NCBI RefSeq assembly: GCF_947498825.1
Contig: NZ_CANMLV010000009.1
Coordinates: forward strand, 93,659 to 157,658
From: an uncultured Cedecea sp.
GTDB lineage: Bacteria > Pseudomonadota > Gammaproteobacteria > Enterobacterales > Enterobacteriaceae
Reading direction: 5' to 3'
DNA: 64,000 bases
The translations under genes were made by a program, and so were the position numbers. Below, in pieces: positions 1 through 7,365 of this stretch. How positions within the stretch are numbered: the first letter of the stretch is position 1; each line of letters begins with the position of its first letter. The notes under the pieces were generated by a model. The model did no database searches, was not told where the DNA came from, and worked only from the letters and a program-made list of their open reading frames with translations.

Positions 1-257
1 TGCGTCGGAAAAGCAGCCATTAGCTGAGGATAAAAATCCTGACCGAGAGTGGCGGATACCGTGATTCCCGTATCGCGGCGAATCTTATCGATCAGTGCTT
101 CCCAGGCGAGACCGCTGTATAAACGGGTAAAGGTTCCGATATCAATATCTACTCCTTGTTGATTCAACAGTGAGACCGTTAATTTAATACCAATAATCTC
201 GGAATCAACCAGCACGCCATCGCAGTCAAATATAATTAAATCGAGTGTACTGCCCAT
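1..257 (-). CDS. HAD-superfamily sugar phosphatase / phosphomutase, partial (runs off left edge)
   Basis: Reading leftward from an ATG at 257, the frame is open to the window edge and gives about 85 residues. It starts MGSTLDLIIFDCDGVLVDSE, the HAD motif I (DxDGVLVDSE) of the beta-phosphoglucomutase/GS1-like group, in which the first Asp is the phosphorylated nucleophile and the second the acid/base. The remaining catalytic motifs lie outside the window. It is the last visible gene of the minus-strand PTS operon, 70 bp after the aldolase gene, so it probably dephosphorylates or isomerises a sugar phosphate of that pathway (inference). The substrate cannot be read from the fragment. Confidence 0.85.
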   Translation of the reverse strand, partial: MGSTLDLIIFDCDGVLVDSEIIGIKLTVSLLNQQGVDIDIGTFTRLYSGLAWEALIDKIRRDTGITVSATLGQDFYPQLMAAFPT

Positions 258-285
258 CTGTTTCCCTTATCTGTCAATATGCGAA

Positions 286-304
286 GGGCGGCACTATGCC
301 GCCC
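286..304. other. Intergenic hairpin between aldolase and HAD genes
   Basis: An 8-bp perfect inverted repeat (GGGCGGCA / TGCCGCCC) with a 3-nt loop fills the 70-bp gap between two operon genes. No T-run follows in either direction, so it is unlikely to be a full terminator; an mRNA-stabilising or partial-attenuation hairpin is more likely (inference). Confidence 0.5.
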
Positions 305-327
305 GATTATTTATCGCACTATTTCGC

Positions 328-1239
328 TCAGGCGACATTGCGCTCTTTTTTATATTTCACCAGTAAGTCCTGAATATCACGCAGACGCGATACGGCAATA
401 GACGAAAGTTTTTCTTTTGAGATATTACGGTCAAGGGAGATGCAGTCTTTCCACAATGAACGTCCGGCAATGACCCCTGATGCGCCGTTACGCAGTGAAA
501 TATCGACCTGGGTAAGGAAGGTGGCGTGATCCACACCCGCAGACAGTACAGCCCAAGGTACATCGCCACAAATATCGGTTACCGCGGCACAGGCCTGTTC
601 AGTTCCCGGATACGGGATCTTCAGCACTTTAGAACCACAGTCAATACAGGCCTGACAGCCTTCCTGGATAAGCTGCGGGATTTTACTTTGATATTCTTCT
701 TTGCTTTCATTTTCCAGTTGATATGTCAGAAACTCCACCACCAGGAACAGGTCTTCCCGGGCAAAATCAGCGATGACATCACGCAGGGTCTGAAGGTTTT
801 CTACGTTAGCTTTCGGGGTATCGCTACGCAGATAAATCATGATTTTACCGCCAGTAGCACCAAGTTCACGGACTTTACGGGCAGTGATACCTTCGACCAT
901 TTTTGAAATACGGTATCCTTCAGGTGACGTATCCCAGCCGGAAGCATCAAGGCCAATCAGCAGGCCGGTGTTACGCGGAACCACACCTTCATCAATAATT
1001 CCCGGTACCGCACAGATAGGGTCAACCAGAACACAACCTGCCTGTGAGGCCAGAAAACGGGTAATATCGTATTTCGTTTTACCTAAGGTTTCATTGGAGA
1101 TTAACGCTTGTTCTTCAGGAGTTGCCGCTAATAACGTACGCATACCGCCACGCTGATCGCAGGCAACCACCATCATGGCACCTGTTGCATCACAAATCAT
1201 TTGATAGCCACGTCGTTCTGCTGTTGTCATTCTGTTCAT
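328..1239 (-). CDS. Class I aldolase of the LacD/YihT family (tagatose-bisphosphate or sulfofructose-phosphate aldolase-like)
   Basis: The 303-residue product resembles the TIM-barrel class I aldolases LacD (tagatose 1,6-bisphosphate) and YihT (6-deoxy-6-sulfofructose 1-phosphate). The N-terminal half has the family pattern around VVACDQRGGMRTLL; a candidate Schiff-base lysine is in KVLKIPYPG (about K207), and the C-terminal SAGVDH and VIAGRSLWKD segments fit the phosphate-binding loops. These enzymes cleave a ketose 1-phosphate or 1,6-bisphosphate to DHAP and an aldehyde. In an operon with a PTS and a phosphofructokinase-like kinase, the likely role is splitting a ketohexose bisphosphate in the cytoplasm (inference). 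A start at M4 is also possible. The exact substrate is unknown. Confidence 0.85.
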   Translation of the reverse strand: MNRMTTAERRGYQMICDATGAMMVVACDQRGGMRTLLAATPEEQALISNETLGKTKYDITRFLASQAGCVLVDPICAVPGIIDEGVVPRNTGLLIGLDASGWDTSPEGYRISKMVEGITARKVRELGATGGKIMIYLRSDTPKANVENLQTLRDVIADFAREDLFLVVEFLTYQLENESKEEYQSKIPQLIQEGCQACIDCGSKVLKIPYPGTEQACAAVTDICGDVPWAVLSAGVDHATFLTQVDISLRNGASGVIAGRSLWKDCISLDRNISKEKLSSIAVSRLRDIQDLLVKYKKERNVA

Positions 1240-1273
1240 AATATATTCCTCATCACGGAAGCATTAGTGGAGA

Positions 1274-1813
1274 TTAATTGTGATTAATATTTTCTTTGAT
1301 CCAGACAATAAGCTCGTCATGGCTGAGATGACTATTCTGATCAAAGGTATAAACTTTTCCGATATTCATTGGTTCGGCGCTTTCTGCCAGTAACATCAAC
1401 TCTGGAATATATTCTTCGCCAGGATGACCTTTAATCCGACCGCCGCAACGATTTTTATAACGTTCAGCGACGAGCGTGGCAGAGGCTTTAACCCAAATTT
1501 CGATAACCTGTACATCACCTGTATTTTTTAGATAATCCTTAAGAACCGATTTATCGCGAAAGCCAAACCAGGCATCCATAATAAATATCACTTCCGGTGG
1601 CGATGATTTGACAATGTTAAACATCGCTTCATAGGCCGCATAACCCAATTTTCTGTTTAATGGTCTGTCAATAACATCTGCGAACTGAACCATAAAGGGC
1701 TCTTTAATTTCATCGATACTCAGAACAGGAAATGAAAAGTAATTAGCGATTACTTTCGTTACTGAACTTTTACCTGATGCCGGGATGCCGTTGACGATAA
1801 TAAGTTTTTTCAT
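1274..1813 (-). CDS. P-loop kinase-like ATP-binding protein of the PTS operon
   Basis: The 179-residue protein begins MKKLIIVNGIPASGKSS: a Walker A P-loop (GIPASGKSS, residues 9-17) right at the N terminus, as in small AAA_33/zeta-toxin or gluconate-kinase-like folds. A later RYKNRCGGRIKGH segment looks like a lid region with arginines. Its start codon overlaps the IIA stop by 4 bp (ATGA), so it is translationally coupled to the PTS. It could phosphorylate the sugar, a pathway intermediate or another small molecule; nothing in the sequence fixes the substrate. A second, only distantly similar P-loop kinase is encoded divergently at 5565-6074. Confidence 0.7.
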   Translation of the reverse strand: MKKLIIVNGIPASGKSSVTKVIANYFSFPVLSIDEIKEPFMVQFADVIDRPLNRKLGYAAYEAMFNIVKSSPPEVIFIMDAWFGFRDKSVLKDYLKNTGDVQVIEIWVKASATLVAERYKNRCGGRIKGHPGEEYIPELMLLAESAEPMNIGKVYTFDQNSHLSHDELIVWIKENINHN

Positions 1814-2247
1814 AATAGCCCGATAATTTCATCAATGGTTGTCGCGCGTCTGATATGTAATAAAGTTTCTTCCTGTTCCAGCAGTCCCACGATTGATGCA
1901 ATACCTTCAGTAATATGAGAGTCACCATTAATACCACCGAACATTACGACAATATCAACCGGTGGACTGCCATTTATTGATGTCGGCTTACTTAATGTCA
2001 CCATGCTGAAGCAATCTTTAATGACTCCACATTCCGGCCGAGCATGTGGAATAGCAATACCTTCATCAAAAACATAATAAGCGCCATATTCCAGAGTGTT
2101 ATCAATAACGGCCTGTGGATATTTCTCAGTCACAAAGCCGCCTTCGATAAGTGGTTTGGCTGCCTGGTGAATAATCTCATTCCAGGAATCAACTTCCATC
2201 TGGACTTGAATATATTGGTTCTGTGCAAGAAACTCTTTTATGCTCAT
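1810..2247 (-). CDS. PTS system EIIA component, fructose/mannitol-type fold (UlaC-like)
   Basis: The 145-residue protein is a single EIIA domain of the fructose-mannitol/ascorbate (PTS_EIIA_2) type. The phosphorylated histidine is in the motif EGIAIPHARPE (H68), and the rest follows the family pattern up to the C-terminal IDEIIGLL helix. It would take phosphate from HPr and pass it to the separate EIIB protein of this operon. It starts 7 bp after the small coiled protein and overlaps the next gene by 4 bp. A single-domain IIA with separate IIB and IIC is the arrangement seen in the ula (ascorbate) system. Confidence 0.9.
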   Translation of the reverse strand: MSIKEFLAQNQYIQVQMEVDSWNEIIHQAAKPLIEGGFVTEKYPQAVIDNTLEYGAYYVFDEGIAIPHARPECGVIKDCFSMVTLSKPTSINGSPPVDIVVMFGGINGDSHITEGIASIVGLLEQEETLLHIRRATTIDEIIGLL

Positions 2248-2253
2248 ATTACC

Positions 2254-2526
2254 TCATATATTTTTTCGGATAGTATTCCTGAGTTCATCTATTTTAATAA
2301 AAATATCATCTACCCGATTACGATATGTTTTATTAGATGAATAAATCTTTATCGCCTGGTTATATTTCACCATCAGTTTTTTTTGCGCGTCGCTATCAGC
2401 TGGATTATTCGCAAGGGTCGCTTCAAGCTGAGTTAACTCTTCGCTGATAATTTCTGCTTGTGCATTATTATCTCCATCTGTTTCTGGTTGTTCTGAGCTA
2501 AATATTTGCTTTAATTTTGCAAACAT
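2254..2526 (-). CDS. Small hypothetical protein within PTS operon
   Basis: The 90-residue protein starts at the ATG at 2526, preceded by a strong AGGAGG ribosome-binding site; a longer upstream reading would overlap the IIC gene and has no such signal. The product is hydrophilic, with an acidic linker (residues about 15-25) followed by two predicted helices rich in Leu, Lys and Glu (LTQLEATLANNPADSDAQKK, then a basic tail). It has no membrane segment or signal peptide. It lies between IIC and IIA with 10 and 6 bp gaps, so it is an operon member. I do not recognise the family; a PTS accessory role is only a guess. Confidence 0.6.
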   Translation of the reverse strand: MFAKLKQIFSSEQPETDGDNNAQAEIISEELTQLEATLANNPADSDAQKKLMVKYNQAIKIYSSNKTYRNRVDDIFIKIDELRNTIRKNI

Positions 2527-2536
2527 ATCTTCCCTC

Positions 2537-3874
2537 CTACTTAGCCAGTTTTCTGTTAGCAAACCAGACAATAAACACAACGAAGGCAATAAAACCGATA
2601 ACAAATGGCCAGTCATTCTGGAAGGCATGGCCCAGTACTAAGCCGGTACCGATAACATCCGAATCGCTGAAGGTGACGCCTTTAAAGCCAAAGGTTTCAA
2701 GTAAGGGAATCAACATTGCTGGTAACAGGGTGATAAATAAACCATGTACCACACCGCCAATAATTGCCCCTTTGCGCCCACCCATTGCGTTACCAAAGAC
2801 GCCAGCAGCACCGCCTGCAAAGAAGTTAGTTAGCAGGCCCGGCAGGATCATCGCCAGCCCAAACAGAGGGAAGACAATCATGCCGATAATGGAACCTACG
2901 GTGGTAGCCAGGAAACCGACAATGACCGCATTAGGGGCATAAGGGAACAGTACCGGGCAATCAAGAGCAGGTTTAGCATTCGGCACCAGGCGCATAGCAA
3001 TACCGCGGAAAGCCGGTACCAGTTCGTTAAGCAGTAAACGTACACCGCTGTACAGGACAAAGACCCCAGCGACAAACTGCATCGACTGCATAAAGGCAAA
3101 CATGATGTAGTTGGTGCCATCAGAGAACTGGGCGATATATTCTGGCCCTGCGAAAAGAGCCGGAATGATGTACATCGGTACCATAATCACGGCCATGGAC
3201 AGGTAAGTATCCTGGAGGAATTTGAAATTATCCGGCAGGACTAAGTCTTCAGTGGAACGTGAGTTTTTACCAATCGCCCTGGCAACGGCGGCCTGGACCA
3301 GGTAACCAATAGTACAGAAGTGCCCAAGTGCGACATCATCAGAGTCAGTTATTTTACGTACGATAGGCTGGGCGATGGCTGGCATCAGGACCGCCATGAT
3401 GCCGCCAAAAATACCTCCGGTCAGGATCAAGGTTGCACCTGTCAGTCCGGATTTATAACCAATAACGGTGCCGATTGTTGCCATCCACAGTAACGCCTGC
3501 CCGGTGAGGAAGATGTATTTGTAGGGCGTTATCCGCGCAATAATGATGTTAACGGCAAAGATAACTAACAGCGTGAGTGCGACTTCAGAGCCCAGTTCAC
3601 GGTTTGCTACACCGGCAATTGCCGCCACATCGGTAATGTAGCCCTGCATACCAAAACCGCTGGTAAAAATATCATTGAGAAAGGTGAGGGCTACAACAAT
3701 GATATTGATACCTGCCATCATGATTAAAAAACCCATCAGGGTTTTAAACGTCCCCTCAACGATTTTACCGACAGATTTTTTTTGTAAGATCAATCCCAGC
3801 ATGGCAATTAAGGCAATCAGTATTGAAGCCTGGCCGAGAAAATCTTTTACAATAAAATGAATAATAGCGTCCAT
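2537..3874 (-). CDS. PTS system EIIC permease, ascorbate (SgaT/UlaA) family
   Basis: The 445-residue protein is very hydrophobic, with about ten to eleven membrane-spanning stretches, and has the pattern of the UlaA/SgaT permease family: N-terminal IVKDFLGQASILIALIAMLG, then VGKIVEGTFKTLMGFLIMM, and later conserved glycine-rich loops such as FGNAMGGRKGAIIGG. It would bind and translocate the sugar through the inner membrane while EIIB phosphorylates it. The family is best known for L-ascorbate, but this operon lacks the ula catabolic genes (lactonase, decarboxylase, epimerases) and carries a kinase and a bisphosphate-type aldolase instead, so the substrate is probably not ascorbate (inference). 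Confidence 0.9.
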   Translation of the reverse strand: MDAIIHFIVKDFLGQASILIALIAMLGLILQKKSVGKIVEGTFKTLMGFLIMMAGINIIVVALTFLNDIFTSGFGMQGYITDVAAIAGVANRELGSEVALTLLVIFAVNIIIARITPYKYIFLTGQALLWMATIGTVIGYKSGLTGATLILTGGIFGGIMAVLMPAIAQPIVRKITDSDDVALGHFCTIGYLVQAAVARAIGKNSRSTEDLVLPDNFKFLQDTYLSMAVIMVPMYIIPALFAGPEYIAQFSDGTNYIMFAFMQSMQFVAGVFVLYSGVRLLLNELVPAFRGIAMRLVPNAKPALDCPVLFPYAPNAVIVGFLATTVGSIIGMIVFPLFGLAMILPGLLTNFFAGGAAGVFGNAMGGRKGAIIGGVVHGLFITLLPAMLIPLLETFGFKGVTFSDSDVIGTGLVLGHAFQNDWPFVIGFIAFVVFIVWFANRKLAK

Positions 3875-3889
3875 TTACCACCTCATCTT

Positions 3890-4180
3890 TCAGTTCGAGT
3901 TTATATATGCGAGGATTTTTTCTTCTATTTCTTTTTTGTCGGTGAGCTTATTTAATACAATGACTTTTTTCTTTTGCTCATCGTTAGCATCTGCCGTTAA
4001 GACATCAGCAAACATTTTTTGCGTAAGAATAATGTCATATTTAAATGAAGACGCTTCTGATACGGTTGTGTGATCAATATTCGCTTCAATACAAAGTTTT
4101 TGTAAAACAGATTTTGCACTCATTTCAATTGCAAAACTTGAACCCAGGCCGCAGCCACATACGCAGAGTACTTTAAGCAT
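3890..4180 (-). CDS. PTS system EIIB component, ascorbate/lactose-like type
   Basis: The 96-residue single-domain EIIB starts MLKVLCVCGCGLGSSFAIEM. The phospho-acceptor cysteine is C8 in the loop CGCGLGSS, equivalent to the CGNGQGSS loop of UlaB; the neighbouring C6 and C10 are unusual extra cysteines. The protein takes phosphate from EIIA and hands it to the incoming sugar at EIIC. It lies 15 bp upstream of the IIC gene and 9 bp after the kinase gene, in one transcription unit. Confidence 0.9.
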   Translation of the reverse strand: MLKVLCVCGCGLGSSFAIEMSAKSVLQKLCIEANIDHTTVSEASSFKYDIILTQKMFADVLTADANDEQKKKVIVLNKLTDKKEIEEKILAYINSN

Positions 4181-4189
4181 ATTAATACC

Positions 4190-5170
4190 TCAGATAAGGT
4201 TATTTATTTTAGCCAGTTTGTAGAGGTTACTATCTTCATCCACTAAACGTTTATCGGAATTTTCGAGATCGATAGGTATTGCTTTATTATTGTTATTAAT
4301 AACAATGATTTTATTCGTCAGGCCGCTTTTAATACATCTCACCATTTCTTCTGCGAGAATAGCGCCTTGAATAATTTCTTCACCGGTAGGTTTACCATTA
4401 CGTAAACCATAACCAAGAATTGTTTTTCTGATTCTGATGCCAACTTTATGTTCGAGCTTAGTAATCATGGTATCTATAGCCCCCTGAAAACCAGGGGTAT
4501 ATTCTTTGGTGTAGCCTTCAGAGCACAGAATAATGACGCTATTCTGACTGGCAATTTTTTGTTTTATGGTACTTGCCAGACCATCGATATCCCAGGGCGC
4601 TTCAGGGATCAGAGCAATATCGGCATTACTTTTTAGTGCCGCTTGTAAGGTGAGCTCTCCACAATAGCCTCCCAGTAGTTCAATCATAAATATACGACCG
4701 GGCAATCCACGGCCGGTATTGCGTAATTTTTCTACTTCACTGATAACTTGTTCACAGGCGGTAGAAAAACCAATGGTATAACTATTCCCGGTAATATCAT
4801 TGTCGATAGTCATACCTACGCCATAACAATTAATACCGTAGCTGCTGAGGACTTTTAAAAACTGAAATGAACCATCACCACCCGCCATAATTAAGCAGTC
4901 TATTTTTTTCTGGCGAATATTTTTTACAATACGCTGAAAGTCAGTTTTTTTACATTTATCTTCTTTACGTCCTGACGCCACAATCGGTACTGAGGAAATA
5001 GATAAATCAACTAAATCACGATGCGATATATCTTTGTAGCGATTTTCAATCAAGCCATTAATACCACCATCGAAAACCACTATTTCAGCTTCCGTCATCC
5101 GGTCTATCTGAAATAAAAAATTATTCATTCCACTGACATCACCCCCACTTAATACTAATCCTATTTTCAT
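4190..5170 (-). CDS. 6-phosphofructokinase (PfkA-family) homologue, first gene of the PTS operon
   Basis: The 326-residue protein has the PfkA fold signature: MKIGLVLSGGDVSGMNNFL at the N terminus, the nucleotide loop GGDGS (97-101), the catalytic TIDNDI motif (121-126), and the effector/substrate-binding segments ILGYGLRNGKPTGEE near the C terminus. It differs from housekeeping PfkA (GMTIDND instead of PGTIDND, SGGDVSGMNN instead of GGDAPGMNA), so it is a diverged paralogue. As promoter-proximal gene of a PTS operon ending in an aldolase, it probably adds a 1-phosphate to the imported ketose 6-phosphate (inference). ATP is suggested as donor by GGDGS, but pyrophosphate or other donors are not excluded. 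Confidence 0.85.
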   Translation of the reverse strand: MKIGLVLSGGDVSGMNNFLFQIDRMTEAEIVVFDGGINGLIENRYKDISHRDLVDLSISSVPIVASGRKEDKCKKTDFQRIVKNIRQKKIDCLIMAGGDGSFQFLKVLSSYGINCYGVGMTIDNDITGNSYTIGFSTACEQVISEVEKLRNTGRGLPGRIFMIELLGGYCGELTLQAALKSNADIALIPEAPWDIDGLASTIKQKIASQNSVIILCSEGYTKEYTPGFQGAIDTMITKLEHKVGIRIRKTILGYGLRNGKPTGEEIIQGAILAEEMVRCIKSGLTNKIIVINNNNKAIPIDLENSDKRLVDEDSNLYKLAKINNLI

Positions 5171-5311
5171 GGCTGACCTCAGGCATATATCGACTGGATA
5201 ACGTGAAAGGAATGTTAGAGAAGCGTGAATTTAATTTTTTGAACTTAATCACGTTTTTGATGTGTTTTTTAGAATTCAGCGTTATTGACAGGATGAAAAA
5301 TGACTTAAATT

Positions 5312-5327
5312 TGTGATGGTAATCACT
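5312..5327. promoter_or_regulatory. CRP-cAMP binding site candidate
   Basis: TGTGATGGTAATCACT matches the CRP consensus TGTGA-N6-TCACA with one mismatch in the last base. It lies 142 bp upstream of the pfk-like start codon, so it could activate the PTS operon from an upstream position; the promoter itself was not identified. Confidence 0.6.
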
Positions 5328-5445
5328 ATTGTAAGTGGTGTTTTTATCAATGATTTAATTAACTCATTGTTATCTATAGTGAAATATTATGTGATCTGAG
5401 TTGTGTTTTTTGTCGTTGACGGGTTAAATAAATGATTGATTATTT

Positions 5446-5461
5446 TGTGATAAATTTCACA
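5446..5461. promoter_or_regulatory. CRP-cAMP binding site, perfect consensus arms
   Basis: TGTGATAAATTTCACA is a perfect TGTGA-N6-TCACA palindrome embedded in AT-rich flanks. It lies 104 bp before the kinase gene at 5565 and about 275 bp before the pfk-like gene. With the second site it suggests catabolite control of one or both divergent units. Confidence 0.75.
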
Positions 5462-5564
5462 TTAATCTGGGTTCTCACATTTGATGGCGATTGCTGCTAA
5501 CCAAATGTTGAAGAAAATAAAGATAGCGTAAAACGTTTTTTAACGAATCCGTTGGAGAAAAGTG

Positions 5565-6074
5565 ATGACCGAATGCTCTGATACGCCTTCTCAAGCCGTT
5601 CCGGGAACACTGCATATCTTGTGTGGAAAGATTGCCTCAGGCAAATCAACCCTTGCCGCACAACTGGCCGATCATGCGGGCAATATTATTTTAAGTGAGG
5701 ATCGCTGGCTATCAGCCCTGTTCAGAGAGTCAATGAACAGCGTTGAGGACTATATTCATTACTCCGGACGACTAAAAGAGGCGATTACGCCACATATTAT
5801 TGCCCTGCTTCAGGCGGGTGTCACTGTAGTACTCGACTTCCCGGCAAACACTCTGGCTAGTCGCGAATGGATAATGTCGATAATTAAAACCTCAGGTGCC
5901 CGGCATCAACTTCACTATCTGGCAGTCAGTGACGAGGTTTGTAAAGCTCGACTGCGCAAGCGTAATGCCGCGGGCGAACATGATTTCGCTGCAACAGAAG
6001 CACAATTCGATTTTATTACGGCCTATTTTGTCGAACCACAGCCTGAGGAAGGTTTTGTCGTAGTACGTCATTAA
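5565..6074 (+). CDS. AAA-type P-loop ATP-binding protein / small kinase
   Basis: The 169-residue protein has a Walker A loop GKIASGKST at residues 21-29, a DRW-containing segment after it, and the pattern of small AAA_33 nucleoside/sugar kinase-like proteins (arginine-rich lid at CKARLRKRN). The ATG at 5565 is preferred to the GTG three bases upstream because it has better spacing from GGAG. It is divergent from the PTS operon and convergent with the LacI remnant, whose stop codon overlaps its 3' end. The substrate is unknown; antibiotic or sugar phosphotransfer are both possible. Confidence 0.7.
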   Translation: MTECSDTPSQAVPGTLHILCGKIASGKSTLAAQLADHAGNIILSEDRWLSALFRESMNSVEDYIHYSGRLKEAITPHIIALLQAGVTVVLDFPANTLASREWIMSIIKTSGARHQLHYLAVSDEVCKARLRKRNAAGEHDFAATEAQFDFITAYFVEPQPEEGFVVVRH

Positions 6075-6223
6075 AGATTGCCAGACGTCTGCCTGGTCCA
6101 GCAGAGAGATATCCCACCTGCCATCTGGGTGAGGGGGGCCACCTTTTCCGGTTTTGATAATGCCCGCGATACCGTGGATGCAGATAAGCCGGTTTTTTTC
6201 GCTATATCAATAATATTTGCCAT
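6071..6223 (-). pseudogene. LacI-family regulator reduced to its DNA-binding domain
   Basis: From ATG at 6223 (good GGGGATC ribosome site) the frame reads MANIIDIAKKTGLSASTVSR, then ALSKPEKVAP, a clean LacI-type helix-turn-helix and hinge start. After VAP the similarity stops and the frame ends about 20 residues later, leaving a 50-residue product; the 280-residue ligand-binding domain is absent. The open frame downstream runs into the convergent kinase gene, so an internal deletion has probably removed most of the gene. LacI-type operators occur just upstream (6235-6249) and around the fsa promoter, suggesting this was the local repressor of fsa (inference). Whether the headpiece is still made is unknown. 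Confidence 0.75.
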
Positions 6224-6234
6224 ATGATCCCCAG

Positions 6235-6249
6235 TGATAACGTTTGCAT
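6235..6249. promoter_or_regulatory. LacI-type operator, copy 1
   Basis: TGATAACGTTTGCAT, centred on the CG step typical of LacI-family operators, lies 12 bp upstream of the start codon of the truncated regulator. The same 15-mer recurs with one change (TGACAACGTTTGCAT) at 7126 and 7191. Position suggests autoregulation. Confidence 0.7.
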
Positions 6250-6347
6250 TCTTATGTAGTAAATTAACAAACCAGGTCAATTAGAGAGTGTGAGAGTCCA
6301 CTCTTTTGATTATTGTGTTATCACTGGCTTTAATGACTGAGTGATAT

Positions 6348-6360
6348 ATCAACGTTATCT
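6348..6360. promoter_or_regulatory. Possible degenerate LacI-type operator
   Basis: On the minus strand this reads AGATAACGTTGAT, sharing GATAACGTT with the three clear operator copies nearby. It lies just past the fsa stop codon. One arm is degenerate, so the call is weak. Confidence 0.35.
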
Positions 6361-6371
6361 CAAGTACTTGA

Positions 6372-7034
6372 CTAGAGTCCGTCTTGTCCGAAAGCGCTGC
6401 GCCAGTCTTGTTCAAACTTTTCTATCGCAGCGGTTACAGCGGGGGCTGCTAAAAACTGTTGTGCGACATCTAACGGTAAAGTAATGGCTTCACATCCGGC
6501 AAGCAGGCAATCCAGTGCCTGGCGAGGCGTTTTGAAACTGGCTGCCAGGATTTTACTATTGGGGGCATGTTGCTCCAGCAGGCTTTGCAGTTCTTCGACC
6601 ATGCGGATCCCATCACCTCCCTGAGCATCCACCCGATTGACATAAGGGGCAATGTATTCTGCTCCCGCCATTGCGGCTAAAAGCCCTTGAGCCGCACTGT
6701 ATACCGCGGTGCCGAGAGTTGTGATCCCCATTTTTTTAAGCTGTTTAATGGCGACCAGTCCTTCGCTGGTGACAGGAATTTTCACTACGATCCCCGGAAT
6801 ATGCGTAACCAGACGCTGAGCTTCTTCCACCATTCCTTGTGCATCTGGTTTCATAACCTGGGCAAACAGCTTTCCTTCCGGGCCGATAGCTTGTGCGAGT
6901 TTGGGTAAGACTTCCCATATTGATTGGCCGCCCGCTGCGATAATACTGGGATTTGTAGTAACCCCACTGACAGGTAAAATTCTTACCAGGCGTTCAACCT
7001 CGGCGACATTTGCCGTATCCAGATACAACTCCAT
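6372..7034 (-). CDS. fsaA: Fructose-6-phosphate aldolase, transaldolase-like
   Basis: The 220-residue protein has the length and pattern of Fsa[36 protein letters not shown], the Schiff-base lysine in [25 protein letters not shown] and [14 protein letters not shown], ending in a helix around [11 protein letters not shown]. FsaA reversibly cleaves fructose 6-phosphate to dihydroxyacetone and glyceraldehyde 3-phosphate. The ATG at 7034 is chosen over 7040 because it matches the family start and sits 7 bp from AGGAG. Operators at 7126 and 7191 lie upstream and a related site at 6348-6360 just downstream, so it appears to be under LacI-type control. The local regulator is truncated. Confidence 0.93.
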   Translation of the reverse strand: MELYLDTANVAEVERLVRILPVSGVTTNPSIIAAGGQSIWEVLPKLAQAIGPEGKLFAQVMKPDAQGMVEEAQRLVTHIPGIVVKIPVTSEGLVAIKQLKKMGITTLGTAVYSAAQGLLAAMAGAEYIAPYVNRVDAQGGDGIRMVEELQSLLEQHAPNSKILAASFKTPRQALDCLLAGCEAITLPLDVAQQFLAAPAVTAAIEKFEQDWRSAFGQDGL

Positions 7035-7125
7035 TCTCATTCTCCTGGGTTAAAGAGTCATTTTTACTATCAATAACATCGCCATATTTTAACTTCCGGA
7101 GCTGAAATAAGCGCTTTATCATCAG

Positions 7126-7140
7126 TGACAACGTTTGCAT
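7126..7140. promoter_or_regulatory. LacI-type operator, copy 2 (fsa promoter)
   Basis: TGACAACGTTTGCAT, upstream of fsa by about 90 bp. Its start is 65 bp from that of copy 3, close to six helical turns, so both could be bound by one tetrameric or paired dimeric repressor. Confidence 0.75.
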
Positions 7141-7190
7141 TTAAAGTTAAAAAATAACTGACACTCCATGAGTAGCCAGTTATTTTTAAA

Positions 7191-7205
7191 TGACAACGTT
7201 TGCAT
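7191..7205. promoter_or_regulatory. LacI-type operator, copy 3 (fsa promoter)
   Basis: TGACAACGTTTGCAT, identical to copy 2. The core GCAAACGTT on the other strand also resembles the PurR box core, so binding by another LacI-family protein is possible. Confidence 0.75.
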
Positions 7206-7365
7206 CTCGATTGAGGCTATCGTAGTTATAAATTTATGAAAAAACACCTACCTTGATTGCATTTTCAAGATTGTGATTAAAATTTTACTACGTGTGGATA
7301 TAGAGCCTGTCCATTATTTAAAGTGAGCGCAAAATGGGGAGGAGAAGGGGGCCTGATTATCGGAT

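Larger units (their letters stand above)
5171..5564. promoter_or_regulatory. Divergent regulatory region between PTS operon and P-loop kinase gene
   Basis: This 394-bp AT-rich gap separates the two divergent transcripts. It contains no plausible gene. It holds two CRP-type palindromes (5312-5327 and 5446-5461, listed separately) and a half site TGTGATCTGAG at about 5390-5400. No regulator gene of the operon is adjacent. Promoter elements cannot be assigned with confidence. Confidence 0.6.

Noticed and set aside
2537..3874. Calling the permease and its operon the L-ascorbate (ula) system
   Set aside because: The permease family fits, but ulaG, ulaD, ulaE and ulaF homologues are absent and the linked enzymes are a phosphofructokinase and a LacD-type aldolase.
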